Shown one piece after another: positions 52,602 through 62,126 of a DNA stretch of 64,000 nt. How positions within the stretch are numbered: position 1 is the first letter of the stretch; each line of letters opens with the position of its first letter. The notes beneath the pieces are model-generated. The model was given only the letters and a program-made list of their open reading frames with translations, searched no databases and had not been told where the DNA came from. A program made the position numbers and the translations under genes. The DNA lies in assembly GCF_901905185.1 (NCBI RefSeq), contig NZ_CABFMQ020000131.1, positions 62,001 to 126,000 of the forward strand, written 5' to 3'. Source of the DNA: Methylocella tundrae (GTDB lineage Bacteria > Pseudomonadota > Alphaproteobacteria > Rhizobiales > Beijerinckiaceae).

Positions 52602-52874
52602 TTGCCCCGCCTTTCAAGCGGCGCAGTTTTAACGCGGCGAGACGTCAGCGCAAGTGGCTGCGATGGTGTTCAGCATTCAGATTGATCGTCTATTTTGGGC
52701 CGTCGCCCTCCGGCGCAAAGCCGCTTTACGAGTTAAATCCGCCCTGATATTCCTGCAGCGCGGCGACCAGCGGGCGCAGGAAGCTGCGGCGCAATGTTTC
52801 CGCGGAACGGGCGCTGCAGAGCTTTATGCGCTTTACCGGCAGTTGCGCAGAACCGCGTAATGAGGAGTCGCTCC

Positions 52875-53603
52875 ATGATTCCACTCGACACCCATCTTCA
52901 GATCGGCTCCCTCCTTTTCGATGGGGTGGACCAGATAGATCTCACCGGCCCATTCGAGGTGTTGTCGCGTATCCCAAACTCGACCTACCGCATCTTCGCC
53001 AAGACGAGCGAGCCTATGCGGGACATGCGCGGTTTGTGGCTGACGCCGGATGGCGACCTGACCGAAGCGCCGCGGCTCGACGTCCTTCATATCCCCGGCG
53101 GATTCGGCCAGGAAGCGCTGATGGACGACGAGGAAATCCTTGCCTGGATGCGGTGGCAGGCGGCGGGGGCGCGATGTGTGTTTTCCGTGTGCACGGGCGC
53201 TCTCATCTGCGGCGCGGCCGGGCTGATCGAGGGGCGGCGGGCGACGACGCACTGGGCGTCGTTTCACCTCCTGCCCTATTTCGGCGCGATCCCTGTGAAC
53301 GAACGCGTCGTGATCGATGGGAACTGGGTGTTTGCCGCGGGCGTGACGGCGGGCATTGACGGCGCCTTGCGCGTTGCGGCGGAACTGCGCGGCGACGAGG
53401 CCGCCCAGAGCATCCAGCTCTACATGGCCTATGCGCCGGAGCCGCCCTTCAACAGCGGAGCGCCCGAAACCGCTCCGGCCGCCGTTTTGGACGAAGCGCG
53501 GCGCGCCGTCCGCGCCATAACGGCACAAAGGGAGGAGACGGCTCGCCGGGTGGCAAAACGTCTCGGCGTTACGGCGCCGTCCGCTCCAGCGAGCAGAGAA
53601 TAA
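52875..53603 (+). CDS. DJ-1/PfpI family protein (isonitrile hydratase-like)
   Basis: 242 residues from ATG 52875, with GAGGAG 7 bases upstream; ATG 52860 is a weaker alternative. The DJ-1/PfpI fold is clear: IGSLLFDGVDQIDLTGPFEVL, VLHIPGGFGQEAL, and the nucleophile elbow VFSVCTGALICGAAGLI with Cys as the active residue, followed by RRATTHWAS. This matches the isonitrile hydratase/ThiJ-like branch. The terminal 50 residues are an extra helical tail. The physiological substrate is unknown. Confidence 0.8.
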   Translation: MIPLDTHLQIGSLLFDGVDQIDLTGPFEVLSRIPNSTYRIFAKTSEPMRDMRGLWLTPDGDLTEAPRLDVLHIPGGFGQEALMDDEEILAWMRWQAAGARCVFSVCTGALICGAAGLIEGRRATTHWASFHLLPYFGAIPVNERVVIDGNWVFAAGVTAGIDGALRVAAELRGDEAAQSIQLYMAYAPEPPFNSGAPETAPAAVLDEARRAVRAITAQREETARRVAKRLGVTAPSAPASRE

Positions 53604-53850
53604 TGCGCTCCCTATGTGAAGCGCCGCCCTTTATCTTGAAGCCGGCGTGGCGGTAGGCGCGTCCGCGATGGCGGGCGGTCCGTGACGACAAATTCAAAGC
53701 AGAGCAAATCATCGTGACTGGCGTCACGGGCGAGCGCTGTGAGTTGTCCATTCATCCCGGGGTTTCAGCGTTAAATCCCGCATTCCCGCGTAACAAATCC
53801 GCCTTGGACGCCGTATCTTGCCTCTGAGGCGCACGCGCAGGGAGAGCCGC

Positions 53851-54804
53851 ATGTTTGTTCATCGCCGCAAAGGTTGGGAAATTCGCGAAAGCGAAGCGAC
53901 GCCGGAACATTTGTTTTTCGCGCGCCGCTCATTGCTCAAAGGCGGCGCGGCGGCGGCCGCGGCCTCATGGCTCGCCGCTCCCGCTTTCGCCGCAGACGAT
54001 CCCGCCGACGCGCTTTATCCGGCCAAGCGCAATGAGATATTCAAGCTCGACCGAGCCGTGACGCCGGAAGAGATCAATTCCCATTACAATAATTTTTACG
54101 AATTCGGCTCGACGAAGGATATTTTCGACGCCGCCCAGTCTCTCAAGACAAGGCCGTGGACGATCAAGATCGACGGGCTGGTGGAAAAACCCTTCGACAT
54201 CGGCATCGATGATCTCATCAAGTCGATGCCGCTGGAGGAAAGGCTCTATCGCCACCGCTGCGTCGAGGCCTGGGCGATGGCCGCGCCCTGGACCGGCTTT
54301 CCGCTGCGCGCGCTGGTTGAGGCCGCAAAGCCGCTCTCTGCCGCGAAATATGTGCGGATGGAGACCTTTCTCGATCGCGCCATGGCGCCTGGCCAGCGGC
54401 AGGCCTGGTATCCTTGGCCCTATGTCGAGGGCCTCACCATGGCGGAAGCCGCCAATGATCTGAGCTTTCTCGTCACCGGCGCCTATGGCAAGCCGCTCGG
54501 CAAGAGCTTCGGCGCGCCGCTGCGGCTGGCGACGCCCTGGAAATATGGGTTCAAATCGATCAAGTCGATCACGCGCATCTCTTTTGTCGCCGAGCGGCCA
54601 AAGACTTTTTGGGAGAGCCTGCAGGCGTCCGAATATGGTTTCTGGGCCAATGTGAACCCCGCCGTTCCGCACCCGCGCTGGAGCCAGGCGAGCGAGGAGG
54701 TGCTTGGAACGCAGGAGCGCCGTCCGACGCAGATCTTCAACGGTTATGGCGAATTCGTCGCCGGCCTCTATGTCGGCCTCGAAAAGGAGCGGCTCTTTGT
54801 CTGA
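53851..54804 (+). CDS. msrP: Methionine sulfoxide reductase catalytic subunit MsrP
   Basis: 317 residues from ATG 53851. The Tat signal (FFARRSLLKGG, residues 22-32) leads to a sulfite-oxidase-fold molybdopterin domain with Cys137 (YRHRCVEAW) as the molybdenum ligand. EEINSHYNNFYEFG and WKYGFKSIKSI are further hallmarks of MsrP/YedY. It repairs oxidised methionine in periplasmic proteins using electrons from the quinol-linked membrane partner MsrQ. No msrQ follows; the next gene is convergent. Confidence 0.92.
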   Translation: MFVHRRKGWEIRESEATPEHLFFARRSLLKGGAAAAAASWLAAPAFAADDPADALYPAKRNEIFKLDRAVTPEEINSHYNNFYEFGSTKDIFDAAQSLKTRPWTIKIDGLVEKPFDIGIDDLIKSMPLEERLYRHRCVEAWAMAAPWTGFPLRALVEAAKPLSAAKYVRMETFLDRAMAPGQRQAWYPWPYVEGLTMAEAANDLSFLVTGAYGKPLGKSFGAPLRLATPWKYGFKSIKSITRISFVAERPKTFWESLQASEYGFWANVNPAVPHPRWSQASEEVLGTQERRPTQIFNGYGEFVAGLYVGLEKERLFV

Positions 54805-54817
54805 GCCGCCTCTCGCA

Positions 54818-55321
54818 TCACTGCGCGTAGAATTGATAGACGGCGGAATAGCGGATGCGGGCGATATCGCCAAGATGCGCCGCGTCGCAGCCGTCCGGCG
54901 GCTCGACGCCGCCTTTCGTATCGATGCGGCGAATGTAATTGACGCTCGAGAGCGTGCCGAATGTCCCCAGATGCGTCTTGACCTTGAGCAGAAGCCAGGG
55001 CACTGAGCCGGCCTCTGGCGCGTCGCTCTTCGCCAAAAGATCGCCGGTGATCGCCGAGCCGTCGGCGAGCGTCCACATAGGCCCTTTGCCATGCGTGCCG
55101 ATTTCCCGGCCGCTATGATTGAAAAGCGACGCCGCCGGGCCGTCGAAAATCCAGACGAAGCCTTTTTCCTTTGCCGTGCAGACATAGACCTGTACGCCGC
55201 TGGCCTCTGCCGCGAGCAACAGGTTTGACCCGGAGGGCGGGCTTAGCGCATCCTGCGCCGACGCTTGCTGCGCGAGATTGATAAAGGCAAAGCTCCAAAG
55301 CGCGACAGCGATTCGCTTCAT
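54818..55321 (-). CDS. Exported DUF3455 protein
   Basis: 167 residues from ATG 55321 with a signal peptide ending near ASAQD (residue 22). The body shows GVQVYVCTAKEKGFVWIFDGPAASL, GPMWTLADGSAITG, VPWLLLKVKTHLGTFG and YIRRIDTKGGVEPPDGC, a set typical of DUF3455. Family function is unknown; members are exported and have a conserved Cys pair. Its stop is 14 bases from the msrP stop on the opposite strand. Confidence 0.75.
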   Translation of the reverse strand: MKRIAVALWSFAFINLAQQASAQDALSPPSGSNLLLAAEASGVQVYVCTAKEKGFVWIFDGPAASLFNHSGREIGTHGKGPMWTLADGSAITGDLLAKSDAPEAGSVPWLLLKVKTHLGTFGTLSSVNYIRRIDTKGGVEPPDGCDAAHLGDIARIRYSAVYQFYAQ

Positions 55322-55483
55322 GTTGATTCCCCCCTCGCCGCCAAGTCGCGGCGACAAGGAAGCTAGCCGAGGCGCGCCGGTGACGCCAGCCACAGACAGG
55401 GCCCATGATTTCTTCAGACGAACGAGCCGCAAAATGACGCCGCGGGACCCTTTTGGACCGGTCGGCCAGCGCCGGGCGCCGGC

Positions 55484-56575
55484 ATGAGCTGGTCGCCGCA
55501 GCAGGATGGCGCGCTTTCCGCCGTCTCCGCCTGGATGAAGCGCGGCGAGCCGCAGGTTTTTCGCCTGTTCGGCTATGCCGGCGCCGGCAAGACGACGCTC
55601 GCCAAACAGCTCGCCGAAGACGTCGACGGAGACGTCGCCTTCGCCGCCTTCACCGGCAAGGCGGCGCTGGTGCTGCGCTCCAAAGGCTGCAAAGGCGCGC
55701 GCACGATCCACAGCCTGATTTACCGCCCGCGCGAAGCCGACGTCGACGAGCCGACCTTTGTCCTGAATGAAGACAGCGCGGTCGCCAAGGCGAGCCTCGT
55801 CATCATTGACGAATGTTCGATGGTCGACGCTGACCTCGGCCGTGATCTTCTATCCTTCGGCAAGCCGGTGCTGGTGCTCGGCGATCCGGCGCAACTGCCG
55901 CCGGTGCGCGGCGGCGGCTTTTTCACGGAAGGGGAGCCGGACGTGATGCTCACGGAGGTGCACCGTCAGGCGGCGGATAACCCGATCATCAAAATGTCCA
56001 TGCTGGTGCGCGAAGGCCGCCGGCTCGACCCCGGCGCCTATGGCGAGAGCCGCGTCATCGGACGCAGAGAAATCGATTCGGCGGCCGTGACGGCGAGTGA
56101 CCAGCTTCTCGTCGGCTTGAACCGCACCCGGCGCTCCTACAATCGCAGAATGCGCGAATTATTCGGCTATCAATCGGAATTTCCAGAAGCCGGCGACAAG
56201 CTCGTCTGCCTTAAGAACGACAACACGAAAGGCCTCCTCAACGGCGGCATATGGATCGTCAAGACGACCGGAACAACCCGCAAGAAGAAGCTGGCGCTGA
56301 ATGTGGCGCCCGAAGACGATCCGACCCGCAAGACGCTGCGCATAGGCGTACTGCCGGAATTTTTCTCCGGCGCCGAAGACAGCCTTACGCCGAAAGCGCG
56401 CCGCGAATCGGATGAATTCGATTATGGCTACGCGCTTACCGTGCACAAGGCGCAGGGCTCGCAATGGAATTCCGTCGTGCTGTTCGATGAAAGCGGCGCC
56501 TTCCGGGAACACCGCAACCGATGGCTCTATACCGGCATCACGCGCGCGGCGGAAAGACTGACGGTTGTCATATGA
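55484..56575 (+). CDS. RecD-like ATP-dependent helicase
   Basis: 363 residues. A short superfamily 1B helicase: Walker A GYAGAGKTT (residues 30-38), AFTGKAALVLRSKG, Walker B LVIIDECSMVD, VLGDPAQLPPV (motif III), VHRQ and the UvrD_C_2 end DYGYALTVHKAQGSQW plus YTGITRAAERL. The N-terminal accessory domains of RecD and RecD2 are missing, making it a minimal 5'-3' helicase of the kind also seen in phages. The stop overlaps the first ABC transporter gene. Confidence 0.85.
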   Translation: MSWSPQQDGALSAVSAWMKRGEPQVFRLFGYAGAGKTTLAKQLAEDVDGDVAFAAFTGKAALVLRSKGCKGARTIHSLIYRPREADVDEPTFVLNEDSAVAKASLVIIDECSMVDADLGRDLLSFGKPVLVLGDPAQLPPVRGGGFFTEGEPDVMLTEVHRQAADNPIIKMSMLVREGRRLDPGAYGESRVIGRREIDSAAVTASDQLLVGLNRTRRSYNRRMRELFGYQSEFPEAGDKLVCLKNDNTKGLLNGGIWIVKTTGTTRKKKLALNVAPEDDPTRKTLRIGVLPEFFSGAEDSLTPKARRESDEFDYGYALTVHKAQGSQWNSVVLFDESGAFREHRNRWLYTGITRAAERLTVVI

Positions 56576-57495
56576 AGATCTCGCCGCAGCTCTCCCGCCG
56601 CGGCGTTCTTTTCGGCGCGCTGGCGCTTGGCGTGAGGAAAACTGTGGCGGCCGCGCCGGTCGTCGTGAGCTCGAAACTTGATCTGGAGGGCGCCCTTCTC
56701 GGGCAGATGATGCTCCTGGCTCTGGCCCGCGCCGGCGTTCCGACAATAAACGAGCTGCAGATCGGGCCAACGGCGATTTTGCGTCAGGGCTTGATCTCAG
56801 GCGCGGTCGATCTTTGCGTCGAATATACCGGCAATGGCGCCTTTTTCTTTCACCAGGAATCTGATCCGGTGTGGCGCGACGCGCGGCAGGGCTTTTTGCG
56901 CGTCGCAGAGTTGGACTATGCTCAAAATCGCCTCGTCTGGCTGCAGCCGGCGCCTGCCGATAATAGCTGGATCATCGCCATTCCGAAGGCGCTTGCGGCA
57001 GAGAAAAGCCTGCGCACGTTGGACGATTTCGCCGCCTTCGTCCGGGCCGGAAACAGGATCAGATTGGCGGCTTCGGCCGAATTCGTCGAAAGCGAGGCCG
57101 GGCTTCCGGCGTTTGAAACGGCCTATGGGTTCAATCTGCAGGCCTCGCAACTTCTGGTGCTGTCCGGCGGCGAGACGACGGCGACGATGAAGGCCGCCTC
57201 GGACGGAATTTCGGGCGTCAATGCGGCGATGGCCTATGGTTCCGATGGCGCGCTCAACGCGCTTGATCTTTTGCCGCTTGACGATCCGCGCCATGCGGAG
57301 CCTGTCTATGCGCCGGCGCCCGTCATTCGCGCCGCGACATTGGCGGAATATCCGCAGATAAGACAGGCATTGGCGCCAGTCTTCGCTGGCCTTGATCTTA
57401 CAACCTTGCGGGCGCTCAATGAGCGGGTGGCGGTCGAAGGCGAAGAGACGACCTTCGTTGCGCGCAATTATATGACGGCGCAAAATCTGTTATGA
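56572..57495 (+). CDS. Osmoprotectant-type ABC transporter substrate-binding protein
   Basis: 307 residues from ATG 56572, which overlaps the helicase stop (ATGA). The signal (ISPQLSRRGVLFGALAL) contains Arg-Arg. The binding domain has VVSSKLDLEGALLGQMMLL, NELQIGPTAILRQGLISGAVDLCVEYTG and ALAPVFAGLDLTTLRALN, the pattern of quaternary-amine (glycine betaine/choline, OpuC/OsmF-like) receptors. It delivers substrate to the two permeases encoded downstream. Substrate identity is inferred from the family. Confidence 0.83.
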   Translation: MKISPQLSRRGVLFGALALGVRKTVAAAPVVVSSKLDLEGALLGQMMLLALARAGVPTINELQIGPTAILRQGLISGAVDLCVEYTGNGAFFFHQESDPVWRDARQGFLRVAELDYAQNRLVWLQPAPADNSWIIAIPKALAAEKSLRTLDDFAAFVRAGNRIRLAASAEFVESEAGLPAFETAYGFNLQASQLLVLSGGETTATMKAASDGISGVNAAMAYGSDGALNALDLLPLDDPRHAEPVYAPAPVIRAATLAEYPQIRQALAPVFAGLDLTTLRALNERVAVEGEETTFVARNYMTAQNLL

Positions 57496-58661
57496 AAATC
57501 CTGCGCGCGCTCAAAATTCACGATCGCGTTTTATTGACGCTGTGTTGTATTGGCGCGCTCGCTGCGGCTTCAACCGCGTTCGTCAATTACGCCGGGAATC
57601 GCCTGGCTGACGGAGCGCCCTTATCCGTGTGGCAGGCTCCCTCGGCGGATCTTGGCGCCATCATATCAAGCTTTGCCGCGCTCGCCGGCCTGTCGTTTGT
57701 CGCGCAAGAAAAGCTCCGCGCATATGCCGCGCTGCTTGCGGCGGCGGCGTTGTTCTTTGCTTGCCTTGCCGGCGCGGGAGCATTCGCCCATGTCCTCGCC
57801 GCGACGGCGCCGCCGGCGGCGCGCATATCGCTTGGGGCCGCCTTCTGGATCCTTGGCGCGGTCGCTCTCCTCGCCATGTTGAACGCGATGCAGCGCGGCG
57901 CGCTTTCCCTCTGGCTGCGCGTGGCCGCAGGCGCGGCTGTCGCGCTGGGCTTTGCGCTTATGGCGCGCTGCGGCGTTTTCACCAGCCTCGCGCTCACCAG
58001 GGAGTTCATGGGGCGCCACGTGGAATTCCTGCAACAGCTCGCCCGCCATGTTGGCCTCGTCGGCGCCGCCGCGGCTTTTGCATTGATCATCAGCGTCCCG
58101 CTGACCGCGCTGGCTTTGCGTCACGCAGGCGCGCGCGGATGGCTTTTCGCGACGCTCGGAGTCGTGCAGACGATTCCATCGATTGCGCTTTTTGGCGCGT
58201 TGATCGCGCCGCTCTCCGCCCTCAGCGCACGGTTTCCGGCGCTGCGCGAGCTCGGCGTCGCCGGCGTTGGCCCAACGCCTGCGATCATCGCGCTGACACT
58301 CTACTCGCTGCCGCCGCTGGTGCGCATATTTGTTACGGGCTTCAATGCAGTCGCCTCGGAGGTGAAAGATGCGGCGATCGGCCTCGGCTTTGATCGGCGC
58401 CGTCTGTTCCTTTCGGTTGAATTGCCGCTGGCGCTGCCGGCCTTGATTTCGGGGCTGCGCGTCGTCGTCATTCAAGCCATCGGCCTTGCCGCCGTTGCAG
58501 CTTTAATCGGCGCCGGCGGACTTGGCGTCTTCGTTTTTCAGGGCATCGGACAATATGCGCTGGATCTTGTTCTGCTTGGCGCGATCCCGATCATTCTCCT
58601 GGCGCTCGCCGCCGATCTCATCTTTCAGATGCTGCTGGCGGCGGCGAGGAGGCGAGCATGA
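57492..58661 (+). CDS. ABC transporter permease with N-terminal membrane extension
   Basis: 389 residues, coupled to the binding protein gene by 4 bases. The first 165 residues contain about four to five extra membrane helices. The permease domain proper begins near EFMGRHVEFLQQLARHVGLVG and carries the coupling loop KDAAIGLGFDRRRLFLSVELPLALPALISGLR. The N-terminal extension resembles that of OsmY/YehW/YehY-type osmoprotectant permeases. It forms the membrane channel with the second permease. Confidence 0.85.
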   Translation: MKILRALKIHDRVLLTLCCIGALAAASTAFVNYAGNRLADGAPLSVWQAPSADLGAIISSFAALAGLSFVAQEKLRAYAALLAAAALFFACLAGAGAFAHVLAATAPPAARISLGAAFWILGAVALLAMLNAMQRGALSLWLRVAAGAAVALGFALMARCGVFTSLALTREFMGRHVEFLQQLARHVGLVGAAAAFALIISVPLTALALRHAGARGWLFATLGVVQTIPSIALFGALIAPLSALSARFPALRELGVAGVGPTPAIIALTLYSLPPLVRIFVTGFNAVASEVKDAAIGLGFDRRRLFLSVELPLALPALISGLRVVVIQAIGLAAVAALIGAGGLGVFVFQGIGQYALDLVLLGAIPIILLALAADLIFQMLLAAARRRA

Positions 58662-59623
58662 GCCTGTCGCCCATTATTGAACTGCAAAGCGTGTCGAAAT
58701 CCTTTGGCGCGACATCCGCCATCGAAAATCTCGTGCTGTCCATTGAGGCCGGTGCGTTTTGCGTGCTGGTAGGTCCCTCCGGCTGCGGTAAGTCGACGGT
58801 TCTGCGCATGATCAACGCGATGATCGCGCCGGATCTGGGCGTTGTTAGAGTGCGCGGACAAAACATCAGCGAGCTCGATCCCATTGAGCTGAGGCGCAGC
58901 ATTGGCTACGTCATACAATCGGTCGGGCTCTTTCCGCATTGGACTGTCGCCGCGAACATTGCAACCGTGCCTCGCCTGATGGGCTGGGACAAGGTCAAAA
59001 TCGCCGAGCGCGTCGAACATATCGCCGCCGCGCTGCAGATCGACCCGGCGTTGCTGCCTCGCTATCCGCGCCAGTTGTCGGGCGGCCAGCAGCAGCGCGT
59101 CGGCGTCGCCCGCGCTCTCGCCGCCGACCCGGACATTTTGTTGATGGACGAGCCTTTCGCCGCGCTCGATCCTGTCAGCCGCGCCGCTTTGCAGGGCGAG
59201 TTGCGGCGCCTGCACAAAGAGAGCGGAAAAACGATTGTCTTTGTCACGCATGACATGAACGAAGCCTTGCGCCTCGCGACCCATATTATTGTGATGGACA
59301 AGGGCCGCGTGATCCAGGCGGGCGCGCCCGCTGACATCCTGCTGAGGCCGCGCGATGCATTCGTCGAGGGCTTTCTCGGACGTGAGGATTTGCCTTTGAG
59401 GCTACTTGATCTTGCGACTGTCGGGGAGCGCACGCGGCCTGCCACGACCGCCGCCGGTTCAGCGGACGAGCCGATTGCGATCAGGGACACGGCGAGTCTG
59501 CGGCAGGCGCTGACCCTCATGCTCGAGCGTCATCGCGATCGGCTTGCCGTTGAAAATGAGCGCGGCGAACTGATGGGCGAAATCGCCGTCGCCGATGTTC
59601 TTGGAGCTGGCGATGCGGGTTAG
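58658..59623 (+). CDS. ABC transporter ATP-binding protein with CBS-like tail
   Basis: 321 residues, coupled by 4 bases to the permease gene. Walker A is GPSGCGKST (residues 39-47), the signature is LSGGQQQRVG and Walker B ILLMDEP; a switch His follows in FVTHDMNE. The C-terminal 65 residues (RQALTLMLERHRDRLAVENERGELMGEIAVADVL) look like a single CBS-type half domain, as in glycine betaine transporter ATPases, where it senses ionic strength. It drives uptake. Confidence 0.88.
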   Translation: MSLSPIIELQSVSKSFGATSAIENLVLSIEAGAFCVLVGPSGCGKSTVLRMINAMIAPDLGVVRVRGQNISELDPIELRRSIGYVIQSVGLFPHWTVAANIATVPRLMGWDKVKIAERVEHIAAALQIDPALLPRYPRQLSGGQQQRVGVARALAADPDILLMDEPFAALDPVSRAALQGELRRLHKESGKTIVFVTHDMNEALRLATHIIVMDKGRVIQAGAPADILLRPRDAFVEGFLGREDLPLRLLDLATVGERTRPATTAAGSADEPIAIRDTASLRQALTLMLERHRDRLAVENERGELMGEIAVADVLGAGDAG

Positions 59624-60371
59624 CATCATGGCGGCGGTTCGTGTGGTCGCGCGTCAGCCGGCGTTCTGGCTCGCGCTGCTGCTCGTCGGCGCGATCGGAT
59701 CGATGCGATGGAGCGCGCCTTTATTCGCCGCGCTGTTTCCGGGCGATCCGCGCCCCCTCTATTCGCGCGCAAGCTTCTTTGAATTGACGCTGGCGCATTG
59801 CGAACTCGCCGCGATATCGAGCCTTCTCGCGGCGGTTGTCGGGATCGGCCTCGCCGTCTTCGCCACGCGCGATTGCGGGCGCGAATTCGCGGCCATGATC
59901 AGCGCCATCGCCGCCGTTGGCCAGACGTTTCCGCCGGTCGCCGTTCTCGCCCTGGCCGTTCCGATCCTCGGCTATGGCGCGGCGCCGGCGCTTGCCGCTT
60001 TGAGCCTTTACGCCATTTTGCCCATTCTCGACGGCGCCCTGACGGGCTTGCACAATGTGCCCGCCGCCGCGCGGCAGGCGGCCGAAGGCATGGGCTTTGC
60101 TCCCCTTGGGCTCCTCTGGTGGATTGAGCTGCCGCTGGCTCTGCCTTTTATCCTTGCGGGTCTGCGCAACGCTGTCATCATCAACATTGGGACGGCGACG
60201 ATCGGCTCCAGCGTCGGCGCTCTTTCGCTAGGCTCGCCGATCCTCGAAGGGCTGTCGGCGTCAAATCCCGCATATGTCATTCAGGGCGCCCTGATCGTCG
60301 CGCTGCTGGCTGTGGCGGTCGATCGCGGATTTCAGTCCTTGGAGATGGCGCTCTGCGCTCCGCGCGGCTGA
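59613..60371 (+). CDS. Second ABC transporter permease
   Basis: 252 residues from ATG 59613, overlapping the ATPase gene by 11 bases; ATG 59628 is possible. It has about six membrane helices, with the coupling segment ARQAAEGMGFAPLGLLWWIELPLALPFILAGLRN and a conserved INIGTATIGSSVGA. It pairs with the first permease, giving the heterodimeric channel usual in this family. It is the last gene of the operon, which runs 55484-60371 without any gap. Confidence 0.85.
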   Translation: MRVSIMAAVRVVARQPAFWLALLLVGAIGSMRWSAPLFAALFPGDPRPLYSRASFFELTLAHCELAAISSLLAAVVGIGLAVFATRDCGREFAAMISAIAAVGQTFPPVAVLALAVPILGYGAAPALAALSLYAILPILDGALTGLHNVPAAARQAAEGMGFAPLGLLWWIELPLALPFILAGLRNAVIINIGTATIGSSVGALSLGSPILEGLSASNPAYVIQGALIVALLAVAVDRGFQSLEMALCAPRG

Positions 60372-60409
60372 ATCCGCGTTGCTCGCCCGGCGAGTCTGAT
60401 CATCAAGTT

Positions 60410-61183
60410 TTAGTTGACGACGGTTTTGCCGGGAAATTCGCAGAGATCGACGATCAGGCAGCGCTCGCACTCCGGCCGGCGCGCCTTGCAGACATAGCGG
60501 CCATGCAGAATGAGCCAATGATGCGCGTGCAACTTATGCGTGTCCGGAATAATCCGTTCGAGGCCGCGCTCGACGTCGAGGGGCGTCTTGCCGGGGGCGA
60601 GCGGAATGCGGTTAGAGACCCTGAAAATATGGGTGTCGACCGCGATCGTCGGCGCGCCGAAGGCGATGTTCAGCACGACATTGGCGGTCTTGCGGCCAAC
60701 GCCCGGGAGCCGTTCAAGCGCCTCCCGATCATTCGGAACGATCCCGCCTAAATTGTCGACGAGCTGCTGCGATAGGGCGATGACATGCTTCGCCTTGGTC
60801 CGGTAGAGGCCGATCGTCTTGATCATCTCGCGGAGTCTGTCTTCGCCGAGCGCCAACATTTTTTGCGGCGTATCGGCAATCGCGAACAGCGCCTTTGTCG
60901 CCTTGTTGACGCCGCTGTCCGTCGCCTGCGCCGACAGCACCACCGCGACCAGCAGGGTGAAAGGGTTCACATAGTCAAGTTCGCCCTTGGGATTTGGCGC
61001 TGCGGCGGCGAATCGGCGAAAAATTTCCTCGATGCGCGCTGCATCCGGAGATTCGCGGCGCGCGTTCGCCGGTTTCGGAGCCGTCGTCCCGCCTTGCTTT
61101 CGAGCGGCGGGCTTCACGCTTCCGGCGATCGCGCGCGCGGCGCCCTTGGCGACGGTAGCATTTGCAATAATTCTTTTGACCAT
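60410..61183 (-). CDS. nth: Endonuclease III
   Basis: 257 residues from ATG 61183. After a basic N-terminal extension of about 45 residues, the core matches Nth: FTLLVAVVLSAQATD, the helix-hairpin-helix LERLPGVGRKTANVVL with the catalytic Lys, AVDTHIFRVSNR with the catalytic Asp, and a 4Fe-4S cluster formed by Cys residues in CKARRPECERCLIVDLC. It removes oxidised pyrimidines from DNA. The extension is longer than in E. coli (211 residues) but usual in Rhizobiales. Confidence 0.93.
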   Translation of the reverse strand: MVKRIIANATVAKGAARAIAGSVKPAARKQGGTTAPKPANARRESPDAARIEEIFRRFAAAAPNPKGELDYVNPFTLLVAVVLSAQATDSGVNKATKALFAIADTPQKMLALGEDRLREMIKTIGLYRTKAKHVIALSQQLVDNLGGIVPNDREALERLPGVGRKTANVVLNIAFGAPTIAVDTHIFRVSNRIPLAPGKTPLDVERGLERIIPDTHKLHAHHWLILHGRYVCKARRPECERCLIVDLCEFPGKTVVN

Positions 61184-61229
61184 GGACGCGTTATAGTTTT
61201 CGATAGGGCGGGAGAGAAGGGCCTCTCGG

Positions 61230-61742
61230 ATGTCAGCTGCGAAAATCATCATCGGTGAAATGGAAGATCCCGCGCTTTTCGCCGCGCGGCTGAAACCACA
61301 TCGCTCGCTGGGGCGGCGGAACTTTCAGTTTCTGTTGATGGCATTTCTGGGGGCCAATATCGTCTCGAGCCTGCCGTTTATTTTTCTTGGCGCATGGCCC
61401 GTCGCGGGGTTCTTCGGGCTCGACGTCGCGCTTTTCTATTTCGCCTTCAAAGCGAATTACCGCGCCGCCCGCGCCTATGAGGACGTCCATGTGACGCCTT
61501 TTGAACTTCTCGTCGCCAAGGTCAGCGCCAAAGGGCGGCGGGACGAATGGCGTTTCAATCCAGCCTTTGTGCGCTTGGAGCGGGAGGAGCACGAGGAGTT
61601 CGGAACTTTGCGGCTGGCGCTCGTCTCGCGCGGCAAGAGCCTCGAAGTCGCGGCGTTCCTTGGGCCGGGCGAAAAAGCGGATTTTGCCAGCGCCCTGTCG
61701 CGCGCCCTTGCCGAGGCGCGGCGCGGACCTCGCTACTCCTGA
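61230..61742 (+). CDS. DUF2244 domain membrane protein
   Basis: 170 residues. The N-terminal FAARLKPHRSLGRRNFQFLL leads into two adjacent membrane helices (about 38-56 and 61-75), followed by the beta-rich soluble part with VTPFELLVAKVSAKG, FNPAFVRLEREEHEEFG and SRGKSLEVAAFLGPGEK; this is DUF2244. Function unknown. It is often found next to nth in alphaproteobacteria, as here, on the divergent strand 47 bases away. Confidence 0.8.
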   Translation: MSAAKIIIGEMEDPALFAARLKPHRSLGRRNFQFLLMAFLGANIVSSLPFIFLGAWPVAGFFGLDVALFYFAFKANYRAARAYEDVHVTPFELLVAKVSAKGRRDEWRFNPAFVRLEREEHEEFGTLRLALVSRGKSLEVAAFLGPGEKADFASALSRALAEARRGPRYS

Positions 61743-62126
61743 GCCTTCTTAGAGGGACAGCGGCAAGGCGAAAGAAAATCCGGCCGTCCCAAAGCGAACG
61801 GAACGGCCGGCCAGACAAGGCGCGCCAATGCTCGATCAGAAGCAGGACGCGGACTGTCCGAAGTCCGCGAAGGCATCGAAACCTCGCCTCGCAGGGCTAG
61901 CGTTTTTGGCGCTCTTCCGCTTGACCCAAATATGCTAGATCGTGAAAAAATGAATAAATTGGACGTGATTGCGGCGGATTCCGGATAAAGACCGGTCGCC
62001 GCTGCTCTGTCCGGTGAGATGGGGCGGTCTGCGAGGGCAGCCGCAAGGCGCGCGCCCAAAGGCGCCGCAGGCAAATGCAGGTTGCCGCGAGGATGCCGCG
62101 CCCCTGAGCCCGCGAAATCTGGGCGC
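61743..62126. other. Gene-free region with hairpin
   Basis: No convincing gene. CCGGCCGT (61780-61787) pairs with ACGGCCGG (61803-61810) across 15 bases, a likely transcript-end hairpin for the DUF2244 gene, though it has no T-run. The stretch 61925-61975 is AT-rich and could contain a promoter. Confidence 0.4.

Noticed and set aside
53569-53751. 60-residue minus-strand ORF between the DJ-1-like gene and msrP
   Set aside because: Arg-rich shadow-like composition, overlapping the end of the DJ-1-like gene.
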